Shown: positions 1 to 8,256, counted from the first letter of the stretch. The stretch is 64,000 nt of DNA from Cypionkella sinensis (GCF_042646385.1 NZ_JBHRTO010000001.1:372001-436000); one strand, 5' to 3'. Notes: generated by a model from the sequence alone, not told the origin. A program made the numbers and translations.

Positions 1-2655
1 GGCGGCTACTGCTGCCTCGACGGCGCGGCTTAGATCACGCGGGCGGGCGGCGGGTTTGCGGCTGATCGCCACCGCCAGCTTTGACGTGTTTGCCGCCTGA
101 TTGGCCATCTCGGCTTGTGCGGTCAGCGAGGCCGCAGCCGAAGCCTGTTGTGCTTGACGCCCGGCCACAAGGATGCTGTCGGGGCGCGCAGCCGGGCGCA
201 GGCCTGCGAGACGGCTATCGGTTTGCGGAGCCAACGCACCTTGGTCTGCATCGGCCGGCGGCTTCAGGTCTGCGGGGCGGGTTTTCGGCTTTTTACCGGC
301 CAAGGCAGGATCGGCATAAACGGCGGGGGCTGCACCAGCGCTGGCCACGGCTTCGGCGACAGCCGCTGCGACTTCGGGTCGTGCTGCGGCTGCAGCTGCG
401 ATAACGGCCTCGGTCCGCGCGGTCGGCACGCGGGCAGGCTTGCCTGCACGCAGGAAAACGCCTTCGGGGGTGATGACGCCTTCCGGCGTGGGTGTGATGG
501 TGCCGTTGGCGGCAAATTGATACACCGTGCCATAGGGCGGCGGTGCAGGCTGTGCGGCAGGCATCTGATCGCTCTGCGTCACGGGTTGCTCAAGCGTCAG
601 CGGGTCGGGCGAGACCGGGGCTGCATCCATCGAGGCGAGGAAAATCTCATCATCGGTGCCCGCTGTCGGGTTAACGGGCGCGGTGGTTTCCGTCGCAACA
701 TCCAACGCCGGAGCAGGTTCGGGCGGAGTAGCGGCCAGATCGGCAGCCTCGGGCGACGTTACCTCGTCGGACTGCGGCACCGTCGGATCGCTGGCCGAGG
801 CCGTGTCGGACAGGGCTTCGGGGTCCTGCATATCGGCCAGCATCTCGTCATTGGCGTCCGGCACATCTGTGGCCGAGAGGTCGCTTCCCGCGCCGCCATC
901 GCTGCCGACTTGCACTGGGTCGGTGGTGCTGTCGTTCCAAGCGCCCAAGGAATAAGACGACCAAGCGGCAATCATTGCCAGCAAGAACAGCAATGCCACT
1001 GTCAGCAGAAGGCCTAGGTAACGCGGCTTGCCACGCACCGGCGGACGGGCTGCAAAGCCCCCGGCATTGGTGCGGCTGGCCTGTGGCTTTGCCACGGCTG
1101 CGGCGGCTGGATCGGCCGATTTGACAGGTGGCAGGGCCGAAGGAATAGCAACCTTGCTGCGTGGCTTGGCCGTTGCAGCCGCTGCTGGCGCAGTGACCAA
1201 TGACGACAGCCCGCGGAGCCCGGATTTGCCGGGTTTTGCCGCCTTTGCCGTCAGATCTGGCTTGGCCGAAGCGGGGCGCGGCGCCCCGACAGCCGTTTGA
1301 CCCAGACTTGGCGCGCCAATGCCCTGCACCCCTGCCAATGGTTTGGCTCCGGCAGGGCGTTGCACACCAGGTTTGGCGGCGCCCAAGGCCGGGGCCTTGC
1401 CAGACACCGGATCATTGGCCTGCCTGCGGCTGGAAAACGCCCCCAGCGCCGCAGCGGGCGGCATCGGCGGCAGATCATCGGCAATCGCCGGATCAATCAC
1501 CCGCGCGGTTTTGGCCGAAATCGCCGCCCGGATCACATCCGCGCCTTGCGGTTCTGCCTCTTCTGCGTCGGGCGTGTCATCGCTGACATCCAGCGCCATC
1601 GGGGCTTCTTCGACCTCGACCACCGGCTTGCGCGTCGGCGGGGCTGGTGGCGGGGGCGGGGCGGGCTGGACGATGGGCGATGACAATGTGTCCGCCAGAT
1701 CGGCGATCAGGGCATTGTCGTCATCCAATGCAGGCGCATCAACGCGGTCAAAGCCTTTGCCCTGCTGCGGCGGCTCTGGCCGAAGCCAGGTTTCCTCGGC
1801 CACGGCAACCGGCGGGGCGATCTCGTCGGGGGCATCGTCATAAGTCTGCGGCTCGACCGCCTCGGCATGTGAAAAACCGTCCGGTTGGCCAAGTTCGGGC
1901 GCGGGGATGATTTCGGCGGGCGGTTCGGGTTCGTGAACAACCTCGGCTGCGACAGGCTCGGCCACCGCAGGTTCTGCCGCAACAGCCGTATCTTCTGGCA
2001 GAACCACCAGCGGAAGTTCGGGCTCTGGCACCGGCGGAAGTTCGGGCTCTGGCGCCGGCTCTACAACTGGCACAGGGGGCTGTTCAACCGGTTGTGCTGC
2101 CGCGAAACTGCGGGCCACGATTGCAACTGGGGTAGCATCACGCTCGACCTCGGCGCCGTCGGGCATCAACGAAGCGGCCATCGATGAGAGGCCAAACCAC
2201 GGCTCTGCCGCGAAACTATCGGCGCTGGGGGCCGCAACGAAGGCAATCGGGTTCAGCCGATGTTCCGCCGCAAAAGCCTCGGCCTCGGCCAAGGTCTCTT
2301 TTGCGATCACCGCCACCTGCACCTCGGGGCCTGCACCCGTAAAGTCGAACGCCAGATCGGCCACGTCATAGGGCGTGCGGCCTTCCAGTGCGGCCGCCAC
2401 CTGTGCGCGCCGTGCATCCTCATCAGGCCCCGGAGCATTGACGTTCAGATACAGGATCTGATCATTCGGGATCACCAGCTTTGTGGTCATCCCGCGCGGC
2501 GACAGGCCAAGCGCTGTCGCCCGCAGATAGCCCAAAGCCTCGGTCAGATCGGGCGTATAAAGCGGAACGGCCCCCACCAACTGCCAGCCCCCGCCCGAGC
2601 GGTGCAGCAAACTGATGGTTTCATCCCGGAAGTCGAGTGCAAAAGCTGGTTTCAT
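1..2655 (-). CDS. Large Pro/Ala-rich single-pass membrane protein with PilM/GspL-like N-terminus (partial, C-terminus off the edge)
   Basis: The frame is open from 2655 to the left edge, so 885 codons are visible and the C-terminus is missing. Residues 1-145 read like the cytoplasmic actin-like domain of PilM/GspL proteins: it opens MKPAFALDFRDETISLL, has a mid-domain GRTPYDVADLAFDF, and then an AVIAKETLAEAEAF strand-helix. The nucleotide-binding remainder of that fold is not evident. Residues about 150-540 are low-complexity Pro/Ala/Glu sequence. A single hydrophobic helix near residues 543-563 (LGLLLTVALLFLLAMIAAW) follows a basic stretch, and a second Ala/Pro-rich tail comes after it. An in-frame ATG at 2664 is an alternative start; neither has a clear Shine-Dalgarno site. 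It is transcribed away from the SIMPL gene. The function is unknown and the PilM/GspL likeness is my inference. Confidence 0.8.
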   Translation of the reverse strand, partial: MKPAFALDFRDETISLLHRSGGGWQLVGAVPLYTPDLTEALGYLRATALGLSPRGMTTKLVIPNDQILYLNVNAPGPDEDARRAQVAAALEGRTPYDVADLAFDFTGAGPEVQVAVIAKETLAEAEAFAAEHRLNPIAFVAAPSADSFAAEPWFGLSSMAASLMPDGAEVERDATPVAIVARSFAAAQPVEQPPVPVVEPAPEPELPPVPEPELPLVVLPEDTAVAAEPAVAEPVAAEVVHEPEPPAEIIPAPELGQPDGFSHAEAVEPQTYDDAPDEIAPPVAVAEETWLRPEPPQQGKGFDRVDAPALDDDNALIADLADTLSSPIVQPAPPPPPAPPTRKPVVEVEEAPMALDVSDDTPDAEEAEPQGADVIRAAISAKTARVIDPAIADDLPPMPPAAALGAFSSRRQANDPVSGKAPALGAAKPGVQRPAGAKPLAGVQGIGAPSLGQTAVGAPRPASAKPDLTAKAAKPGKSGLRGLSSLVTAPAAAATAKPRSKVAIPSALPPVKSADPAAAAVAKPQASRTNAGGFAARPPVRGKPRYLGLLLTVALLFLLAMIAAWSSYSLGAWNDSTTDPVQVGSDGGAGSDLSATDVPDANDEMLADMQDPEALSDTASASDPTVPQSDEVTSPEAADLAATPPEPAPALDVATETTAPVNPTAGTDDEIFLASMDAAPVSPDPLTLEQPVTQSDQMPAAQPAPPPYGTVYQFAANGTITPTPEGVITPEGVFLRAGKPARVPTARTEAVIAAAAAARPEVAAAVAEAVASAGAAPAVYADPALAGKKPKTRPADLKPPADADQGALAPQTDSRLAGLRPAARPDSILVAGRQAQQASAAASLTAQAEMANQAANTSKLAVAISRKPAARPRDLSRAVEAAVAA

Positions 2656-2826
2656 TTCACGCATCTAGCACAAGGAGGGCACCGCAGGAAACGCGCGCCG
2701 CAAGGTTTGGCCCTTCCTATAGCAGCTTTTTGCCGAAGGAAAGAAAAACGCAAGGCGCTACCAAGGAATGGCTTGCGGCCCGCGTCATAGCATTACACCT
2801 AAGACGCATAACTTTTGGAGGTTCCC

Positions 2827-3513
2827 ATGCGTGTTCTCAATGCCCTGCTGTTGTCTGCTGCCCTTGCTCTGCCCCTTGCCGCTCCGGCGGTTGCCGATAA
2901 TGTGATCACCGTCACGGGCGAAGGCACGGTTCAGGTCACGCCCGACATGGCGACGATTGCGCTGGGTGTCACCACCGATGGCGCATCAGCCGCCGAGGCG
3001 ATGGCGGCCAATTCCAAGGCGCTGCAAGCGGTGATCGACCGGCTGAAATCTGCCGGGATCGAAGACCGTGACCTGCAAACCTCGAACCTGTCGCTGAACC
3101 CGAATTGGGTGGGTTATGACGCAGGGCAAACCCCGAAGATCGCGGGCTATGTGGCGTCGAACATGCTCAGCGTTCGGGTGCGGGAATTGGACAAGTTGGG
3201 CAGCGTGCTGGATGCCAGTATCACCGATGGGGCCAATACGCTGAACGGCATCACCTTTGATCTGGCATCGCCGCGCCCGGTGCAGGACGAGGCCCGCAAG
3301 GCTGCCGTTGCCGATGCCAAGGCCCGCGCCGAACTGTTGGCCGCCGCTGCTGGCGTCAAACTGGGCAAGATCGAAGCGATTTCCGAGGCCGCGGGCTATG
3401 GCGCGCCGATGCCGATGTTCCGCGATGAAAAATCCGCCGCCGCCGTGCCCGTCGCCTCGGGCCAGATCGGCATGACGGCCTCGGTCACGATCACCTATCA
3501 GATCGCAGAGTGA
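2827..3513 (+). CDS. SIMPL domain periplasmic protein
   Basis: This 228-residue protein starts with a Sec signal peptide (MRVLNALLLSAALALPLAAPAVA, cleavage probably after residue 23). The rest matches the SIMPL/DUF541 (BP26/OMP28-like) family: ITVTGEGTVQVTPDMATIALGV near the N-terminus and a conserved GASAAEAMAANSKALQAVIDRL helix. The ATG at 2827 is chosen because TTGGAGG at 2815-2821 sits at good spacing; an upstream in-frame start at 2815 would overlap that site. Family members are exported oligomeric proteins of poorly defined, often stress-related, function. It is divergent from the large membrane protein to its left and is followed by a dispersed repeat and a hairpin terminator. Confidence 0.88.
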   Translation: MRVLNALLLSAALALPLAAPAVADNVITVTGEGTVQVTPDMATIALGVTTDGASAAEAMAANSKALQAVIDRLKSAGIEDRDLQTSNLSLNPNWVGYDAGQTPKIAGYVASNMLSVRVRELDKLGSVLDASITDGANTLNGITFDLASPRPVQDEARKAAVADAKARAELLAAAAGVKLGKIEAISEAAGYGAPMPMFRDEKSAAAVPVASGQIGMTASVTITYQIAE

Positions 3514-3520
3514 CCTGATT

Positions 3521-3552
3521 TTCATCTGTCCTTAAATATCCCCGCCGGAGGC
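3521..3552. repeat. Dispersed intergenic repeat, copy 1
   Basis: Read on the minus strand it is GCCTCCGGCGGGGATATTT followed by AAGGACAGATGAA. It lies between the ends of the SIMPL gene and metY. It shares the GCCTCCGGCGGG core, the ATATTT and the terminal GATGAA with the other copies listed here. Confidence 0.75.
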
Positions 3553-3603
3553 ATCCGAGAGTGGTCTCAAAAGCCCCCGGCGGGCGTCTTTCACGAATGG
3601 TAG

Positions 3604-3628
3604 GCCCAGACCCTCAGGTCTGGGCTTT
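3604..3628. terminator. Bidirectional hairpin terminator between SIMPL gene and metY
   Basis: Arms GCCCAGACC (3604-3612) and GGTCTGGGC (3617-3625) pair perfectly over nine bases around a CTCA loop and are followed by TTT on the plus strand. The position between two convergent genes fits a shared terminator, although the T-run is short. Confidence 0.65.
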
Positions 3629-3633
3629 GCCAT

Positions 3634-4920
3634 TCAGGCCGTTGCGGCCGTCAGGGCCTGATCCAGATCGGCGATGATATCGCGCACGTCCTCAATCCCG
3701 ATCGACAGGCGCACGACATTCGGCGCGGCCCCCGCCTTGATCTGCGCTGCTTCCTCAAGCTGGCGATGGGTGGTCGAGGCCGGGTGGATGATCAGGCTGC
3801 GTGTGTCGCCCAGGTTGGCAACATGGCTGAACAGTTTCACGTTATCCACCAGCTTGACGCAGGCGTCGTAGCCGCCCTTCACCGCAAAGGTGAACAGGGC
3901 CCCGGCACCTTTCGGCGTAATGGATTCGGCGCGTTTTCGGTAGGGCGAAGAATTCAGCCCCGCGTAAGTTACGAACTCGACCCGCGGATCTTGCTCCAGA
4001 TAATCCGCGACGATCTTGGCGTTTTCGACGTGCCGCTGCATCCGCAGGCCAAGGGTTTCGATCCCCATCAGCGTGTAATGCGCGCCTTGCGGGTTCATCG
4101 TCATGCCCAGATCGCGCAAACCGACGGCGATGGAGTGGAAAGTGAACGCCATGCTGCCCAAGGCAGGGTGGAAGGCAAGGCCGTGATAGGCGGGTTCGGG
4201 CTGGCTGAGGCTGGGGAATTTGTCATTCGCCGACCAGTCGAACTTGCCGCTATCCACCACCACGCCGCCCGTCACCGTGCCGTTGCCGGTCAGGTATTTG
4301 GTGGCGGAATGCACCACCAAAGTCGCGCCATGCTCGATGGGTTTGCAGAGATACGGCGTGGCGGTGGTGTTGTCCACGATCAGCGGAATCCCGGCGCGGT
4401 CTGCGATGCGGGCGAGAGCGTCGAGATCGCTGACATAGCCGCCGGGGTTGGCGATGGTTTCACAGAAAATTGCGCGGGTGTTGGCGTCGATGGCGTGTTC
4501 GACGGCCAGCAGATTGTCTGTATCCACAAACTTGGCCGACCAGCCGAAGCGTTTGATGGTCTGACTGAACTGGGTGATGGTGCCGCCATAAAGCCGCGAC
4601 GAGGCGACGATGTTCAGCCCCGGCCCCATCAGCGGGAACAGCGCCATGATCTGTGCCGCGTGCCCCGACGAGCAGCAGATCGCGCCCGCGCCGCCTTCGA
4701 GGGCGGCCACGCGGTTTGCAAGGGCCGAGACGGTGGGGTTGGTCAGGCGGGAATAAATATAGCCGACTTCTTGCAGGTTGAATAATTTCGCGGCGTGGTC
4801 GGCGTCGCGGAAAACGTAGGCCGTGGTCTGATAGATCGGCACCTGCCGCGCGCCGGTGGCGGGGTCGGGGGCCGTTGCGGCATGGATGGCGAGGGTGTCG
4901 AAGCCGAGGGGTTGGGTCAT
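3634..4920 (-). CDS. metY: O-acetylhomoserine sulfhydrylase (O-acetylhomoserine aminocarboxypropyltransferase)
   Basis: This cytoplasmic PLP enzyme of the Cys/Met metabolism family makes homocysteine directly from O-acetylhomoserine and sulfide. The 428-residue length is typical of MetY and longer than MetB/MetC. Visible landmarks are YSRLTNPT (residues 56-63), the substrate loop SSRLYGGT near 107-114, VDNTTATPYLCKP near 182-193 and the PLP lysine K208 in VVHSATKYLTG. The start at 4920 is preceded by GGGAGG at good spacing. The gene stands alone; a perfect 21-base palindrome lies 70 bases upstream. Assignment to MetY rather than a cystathionine synthase rests on length and the family-typical N-terminus. 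Confidence 0.93.
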   Translation of the reverse strand: MTQPLGFDTLAIHAATAPDPATGARQVPIYQTTAYVFRDADHAAKLFNLQEVGYIYSRLTNPTVSALANRVAALEGGAGAICCSSGHAAQIMALFPLMGPGLNIVASSRLYGGTITQFSQTIKRFGWSAKFVDTDNLLAVEHAIDANTRAIFCETIANPGGYVSDLDALARIADRAGIPLIVDNTTATPYLCKPIEHGATLVVHSATKYLTGNGTVTGGVVVDSGKFDWSANDKFPSLSQPEPAYHGLAFHPALGSMAFTFHSIAVGLRDLGMTMNPQGAHYTLMGIETLGLRMQRHVENAKIVADYLEQDPRVEFVTYAGLNSSPYRKRAESITPKGAGALFTFAVKGGYDACVKLVDNVKLFSHVANLGDTRSLIIHPASTTHRQLEEAAQIKAGAAPNVVRLSIGIEDVRDIIADLDQALTAATA

Positions 4921-4989
4921 GGTATCCTCCCTGAATGAATGGGCGCAGGGTAGGCCGACCAGCAGAACAGGGCAACGGGAAAGAATGTC

Positions 4990-5010
4990 ACGGTCCCAAG
5001 TTGGGACCGT
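4990..5010. promoter_or_regulatory. 21-base perfect palindrome upstream of metY (candidate operator)
   Basis: Arms ACGGTCCCAA and TTGGGACCGT flank a single central G. The site is 70 bases upstream of the metY start and has no T-run, so an operator is more likely than a terminator. I do not recognise the cognate regulator. Confidence 0.6.
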
Positions 5011-5118
5011 TTGGAAAATTGTTGTTTTTCAATGGGGTGGTTTTAGGCGTTTAGGCTTTGCTAAGGGTTTGGCGGATGATTTTTGTTCTGTGCCGGGGGC
5101 TTTGGCGGCGGGGTCGAA

Positions 5119-5149
5119 GCCTCCGGCGGGAGTATTTTGCCAAGATGAA
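5119..5149. repeat. Dispersed intergenic repeat, copy 2
   Basis: GCCTCCGGCGGGAGTATTTT followed by GCCAAGATGAA on the plus strand, immediately beyond the stop of the kynureninase-like gene. It carries AGTATTT rather than GATATTT. Confidence 0.75.
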
Positions 5150-5152
5150 TGG

Positions 5153-6277
5153 CTAGCGGCGCAGCAGTTTTGTCAGCGCGGCGATCAGCGTCTCGGTGCC
5201 TGCCATGGTGGTCAGATTGCCGGGTGAGAGCCGCAGGGTCTGGCTGCGCGCGTCGGTGGTGATGCCTTGGGCGCGCAGGGCGGTGACGACTTCGGCCGCG
5301 GGGTGACTGTCAGGCAGCCGCAGCATGATCGAGCCGCCGCGTTTTTCCGGGTCGCGCGGGGTGAGCAGGGTCAGGTTCAGCGCGTCGGCGGCCTCGATCA
5401 GCTTGGCGGTCAGGCGGCGGTTGTGGGCCAGCAGGGCGGTTTGATCTTGGGTGCTATGCCAATCCAGTGCGGGCAGGCTGGCGAGGGCCGCCATGGTGCC
5501 GGGGGTGCCGTTGTCAAAGCGGCGGATGTCGGGGGCGTATTGGAAGGCGGTGATATCCCAGTTGAACGGGTTGGCCTGAGAGAACCAGCCGCGCAGTTCG
5601 GGATGTAGATGCGGGGTCAGGCGCGGGCTGACATAAAGAATCCCTGCACCGGGGGTGCCGCACATCCATTTCAGCGAGGTGCTAATGGTGAAATCAACCT
5701 CGGGTGCCAGCACATCATAGGGGATCAGGCCTGCGGCTTGGGTGATATCGGTGCCGATCAGGCTGCCCATGCGGCGTCCATGCGCCACCATGCGTTTGAG
5801 ATCAATGCGATGCGAGGTCAGCGACGACACCCATGTCAGCAGCGCGAGGCCAACGTCGGGCGTCCAGGCGTCGAGGAAATCGTCATCCTCGACGTAACCC
5901 ATGCCCTGCCGCAGTGGCACGGTATGCAGGGTGAAGCCGTATTTTTCGGCCATGCCGTTCAACAGGAAATGGTTCGACGGGAAGCAATCGGCCCCGACGA
6001 GAACCTTGCGGCCGTTCAAATGGCCTTCGGGCAGCGAGTTTAGCAGCGCATGAAAGGCGGCGGTGACGTTTTCGGTGGCGGTGATCGACTGCGCAGGGGC
6101 GTTCAGGATCGCGCGCCAGCGGTCGATGAAATTCTGGCGTTTGCCAAGCGCATATGCCCATTGGCTGTCATCGGGCTTGCCCCAGACGCCGGCGAATTCG
6201 GTCATCGCTGCCGCCAGATCTTCGGTTTTACCGGGATACATGCCGATGGAATGATAGAGGAAATAGGCTTCAGACAT
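5153..6277 (-). CDS. Kynureninase-like PLP enzyme (aminotransferase class V fold)
   Basis: This is a fold-type I PLP enzyme of 374 residues. The PLP lysine is probably K203 in STSLKWMCGTPGAGILYV, which corresponds to the CSYKYLNSGPGG motif of true kynureninases; DITQAAGLIPYDV upstream supplies the PLP-binding aspartate. It is the last gene of a tightly coupled leftward operon with a 3-hydroxyacyl-CoA dehydrogenase and a crotonase, facing the 2-aminobenzoyl-CoA monooxygenase gene. It is divergent from the second kynureninase at 33-34 kb, so it could feed anthranilate into the pathway or cleave a later 2-amino-4-keto intermediate. An in-frame GTG at 6286, overlapping the upstream stop, is an alternative start. 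Confidence 0.8.
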   Translation of the reverse strand: MSEAYFLYHSIGMYPGKTEDLAAAMTEFAGVWGKPDDSQWAYALGKRQNFIDRWRAILNAPAQSITATENVTAAFHALLNSLPEGHLNGRKVLVGADCFPSNHFLLNGMAEKYGFTLHTVPLRQGMGYVEDDDFLDAWTPDVGLALLTWVSSLTSHRIDLKRMVAHGRRMGSLIGTDITQAAGLIPYDVLAPEVDFTISTSLKWMCGTPGAGILYVSPRLTPHLHPELRGWFSQANPFNWDITAFQYAPDIRRFDNGTPGTMAALASLPALDWHSTQDQTALLAHNRRLTAKLIEAADALNLTLLTPRDPEKRGGSIMLRLPDSHPAAEVVTALRAQGITTDARSQTLRLSPGNLTTMAGTETLIAALTKLLRR

Positions 6278-6282
6278 GGGGT

Positions 6283-7398
6283 TCACCGGATCAGATAGGG
6301 GGCGGGGGCGTAGCGGGGTTTTAGCGCCTCGGGTGCTTTTTGTGCGAGGTTTTGCAGGGTTTGCAACACGGTGTTCTGGCCGTGCAGGGCAAGGGCCTCG
6401 AACGGGCCTCGCGGGAAGTTGAGGCCGAGTTTCATGGCGGTATCAATGCCTTGTTCGGTCGTGCCGCCTTCGGCCAGCAGCCATGCGGCCTCGTTGATCA
6501 GGGTGCTTTCGATGCGCAGGGCAATGTCGGGGTTGGGCGCGGGCGTGGTCTCGGCGGGGTAGATGAAGCCGCGCCCGGTCTTGCGGCCCAGATCGCCCGA
6601 GGCGACTTGTGCGGCAAGGATCGGAAAAACGTGATAGCGCGGATGCTTTTGCATCGCGGCAGACATGCCTTGCGTGGCGGCAAGGTTGATGTCAGCGCCG
6701 ATCAGATCAATCAGCGCGAAGGGGCCAAGCCGGTAGCCTGCGGCCATCATGGCGGCGTCAATCTCGGCGGCCTTGTGGCCTTCGGACAGGAGCGCCAGCG
6801 CCTCGCCATAATAGGGGCGCGCGCAGCGGTTGACGATGAAACCGGGGCGGTCGGGGCATTGTATGACGGTTTTCCCTGCGGTTTCCGTCAGTTGTCGGGC
6901 GATGTTGATGTGATGTTGGGCGGTGCCTGCGTGGGGCGCGAGTTCGACCAGCTTCATCGCGGTGGGCGGGTTGAAGAAATGCAGGGCGAGGATGCGGTCT
7001 GGGGTTTGGGCGGTGGCGGCAATGGTGGCGACGGGGATGGAGGAAGTGTTGGTGGCGAGGATCGTCGTGGCCGGGATGATCGCTTCGAGTTCGGCGAATA
7101 GGGCTTGTTTGGCGTCGGCGCGCTCGACGATTGCCTCGATGATCAGGCTGCAGGCGGCGAAATCGGTGAGCGACTCGGCGATGTGCAGGTTGTTCAGGGT
7201 GGCGTCGCGGGCCTCTGGGTTAAGTTTTCCGGCGCTGACGCGGGCGGTCAGGGCTTGCTCCATCCGGGTGCGGGCAGAGTCGCGGGCAGGGGCGTGGGCG
7301 TCGGTGGCGATGGTGGGAAAGCTAGCTTGGGCAAAGACTTGCGCGATGCCAAGGCCCATTGTGCCAAGACCGATTATGCCGATGGTCGGATGCATCAT
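6283..7398 (-). CDS. 3-hydroxyacyl-CoA dehydrogenase (PaaH-like)
   Basis: This NAD-dependent enzyme oxidises a 3-hydroxyacyl-CoA to the 3-ketoacyl-CoA. The N-terminal Rossmann motif is GIIGLGTMGLGIAQ (residues 7-20), followed by EAIVERADAKQALFAEL and the catalytic-histidine segment LHFFNPP. The C-terminal half (from about residue 190) holds the helical 3HCDH domains starting PGFIVNRCARPYYGEAL. At 371 residues it is longer than single-domain FadB2 types. Its start overlaps the stop of the upstream crotonase (7395-7398), so the two are translationally coupled. Its likely job is a late beta-oxidation step on the ring-derived CoA ester; the exact substrate is inference. Confidence 0.88.
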   Translation of the reverse strand: MMHPTIGIIGLGTMGLGIAQVFAQASFPTIATDAHAPARDSARTRMEQALTARVSAGKLNPEARDATLNNLHIAESLTDFAACSLIIEAIVERADAKQALFAELEAIIPATTILATNTSSIPVATIAATAQTPDRILALHFFNPPTAMKLVELAPHAGTAQHHINIARQLTETAGKTVIQCPDRPGFIVNRCARPYYGEALALLSEGHKAAEIDAAMMAAGYRLGPFALIDLIGADINLAATQGMSAAMQKHPRYHVFPILAAQVASGDLGRKTGRGFIYPAETTPAPNPDIALRIESTLINEAAWLLAEGGTTEQGIDTAMKLGLNFPRGPFEALALHGQNTVLQTLQNLAQKAPEALKPRYAPAPYLIR

Positions 7399-8153
7399 TG
7401 GCCTTTGAACTGGGGTTTGCGTTTGGCGCGGAAGGCGGCGATGCCTTCGGCTTTGTCGGCGGTGTCCATCAGCGCCTCAAACCCTGCGCGCTCAAGCGGA
7501 AAGGCGCGGGGGGATTCGTCTCCGGCCACGAGGGCGGCTTTGGCGGCTTGCAGCGCGAGGGGGGCGCGGAGGGCGATTTTCTCGGCCAGTGCGATGGCGT
7601 CGGGCAGGGCTGCACCTGTGGCGCGGTAGGCGGCGATGCCCCAGGCGTGGGCGGTGTCGGCGTCGATGATCTCTCCGCTCAGGATCATCCGGCTGGCGCG
7701 GGCGCGGCCAGCAAGGGCCAACAGCCGCTGCGTGCCGCCCGCGCCGGGGATCAGGCCGAGGTTGGTTTCGGGCAGGCCGAGTCTGGCGCTATCGCCAAGG
7801 ATCATCAGGTCGGCCATCAGGGCGAGTTCGAGACCCCCGCCGAGGGCAAAGCCATCGACTGCGGCGATCAGCGGTTTCGGGAAGGCGCGGATGGCGGCCC
7901 AATGCACCTTGCGCGGATCGGTGGCAGCTTGCGCGCTGGTTTTGCCTTCGATCTCGGTAATATCTGCCCCTGCGGCGAAATTGCCCTCGGCCCCGTGAAG
8001 CAGCACCGCGCGGATGTTGGCATCGGCTGTGGCCGCCTGCAACGCTGCCGCCAGCGCCGCCAGCGTTGCGGTGTTCAGCGCGTTCTTGGCCTCGGGTCGG
8101 TTCAGGGTGATCTGAAGCCAGAGGTCATGCGGGGTGAGGATCAGGGTTTCCAT
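7395..8153 (-). CDS. Enoyl-CoA hydratase/isomerase family protein
   Basis: This 252-residue crotonase-fold protein has the CoA/oxyanion segment HGAEGNFAAGADI and the signature GLPETNLGLIPGAGGTQRL, so the glutamate equivalent to Glu144 of rat mitochondrial hydratase is present. The second catalytic glutamate (Glu164 equivalent) aligns to Arg in RASRMILSG. It is the first gene of the leftward arm of the anthranilate-CoA island. The ATG has no Shine-Dalgarno site in front of it, and a plausible -10 box ends about six bases upstream, so the mRNA may be leaderless. It is predicted to hydrate an unsaturated acyl-CoA or hydrolyse a ring ketone. Confidence 0.88.
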   Translation of the reverse strand: METLILTPHDLWLQITLNRPEAKNALNTATLAALAAALQAATADANIRAVLLHGAEGNFAAGADITEIEGKTSAQAATDPRKVHWAAIRAFPKPLIAAVDGFALGGGLELALMADLMILGDSARLGLPETNLGLIPGAGGTQRLLALAGRARASRMILSGEIIDADTAHAWGIAAYRATGAALPDAIALAEKIALRAPLALQAAKAALVAGDESPRAFPLERAGFEALMDTADKAEGIAAFRAKRKPQFKGQ

Positions 8154-8159
8154 GGGCGC

Positions 8160-8187
8160 ACTATGCGGCAGCTTGGGAAAATTTCAA
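8160..8187 (-). promoter_or_regulatory. Putative promoter for the leftward catabolic operon
   Basis: On the minus strand TTGAAA (8187-8182) and CATAGT (8165-8160) are separated by 16 bases and resemble sigma-70 -35 and -10 boxes. Transcription would start at about the ATG at 8153. The -35 box lies inside the operator-like repeat, so a bound repressor would block it. Confidence 0.4.
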
Positions 8188-8211
8188 GCGAGAAATTTCA
8201 AGCTTGAAATT
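8180..8211. promoter_or_regulatory. Operator-like palindrome pair in the divergent catabolic promoter
   Basis: A perfect 18-base palindrome AATTTCAAGCTTGAAATT occupies 8194-8211. It overlaps a second, imperfect copy at 8180-8197 (AATTTCAAG then CGAGAAATT). The size and symmetry suit a MarR-family dimer, and a MarR gene is the third gene of the rightward operon. The same element, with one changed base, lies upstream of kynU at 34695-34712. Confidence 0.7.
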
Positions 8212-8256
8212 GTTTTGGCGCGGTGGCAGGCTGGAGGAAATCTAGGAGGGCTGGCG

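Noticed and set aside
115..1017. A 300-residue rightward frame at the left edge
   Set aside because: It lies opposite the open frame of the large membrane protein, has shadow-like Arg/Gly/Cys composition and no ribosome-binding site.
4921..5118. SAM-II or SAM/SAH riboswitch upstream of metY
   Set aside because: I looked for the pseudoknot pattern expected before alphaproteobacterial methionine genes and saw only the palindrome at 4990-5010.
8134..8256. Longer N-terminus for the monooxygenase/reductase
   Set aside because: It would read through the operator palindrome, and the ATG at 8257 has a strong AGGAGG and directly begins the FAD motif.
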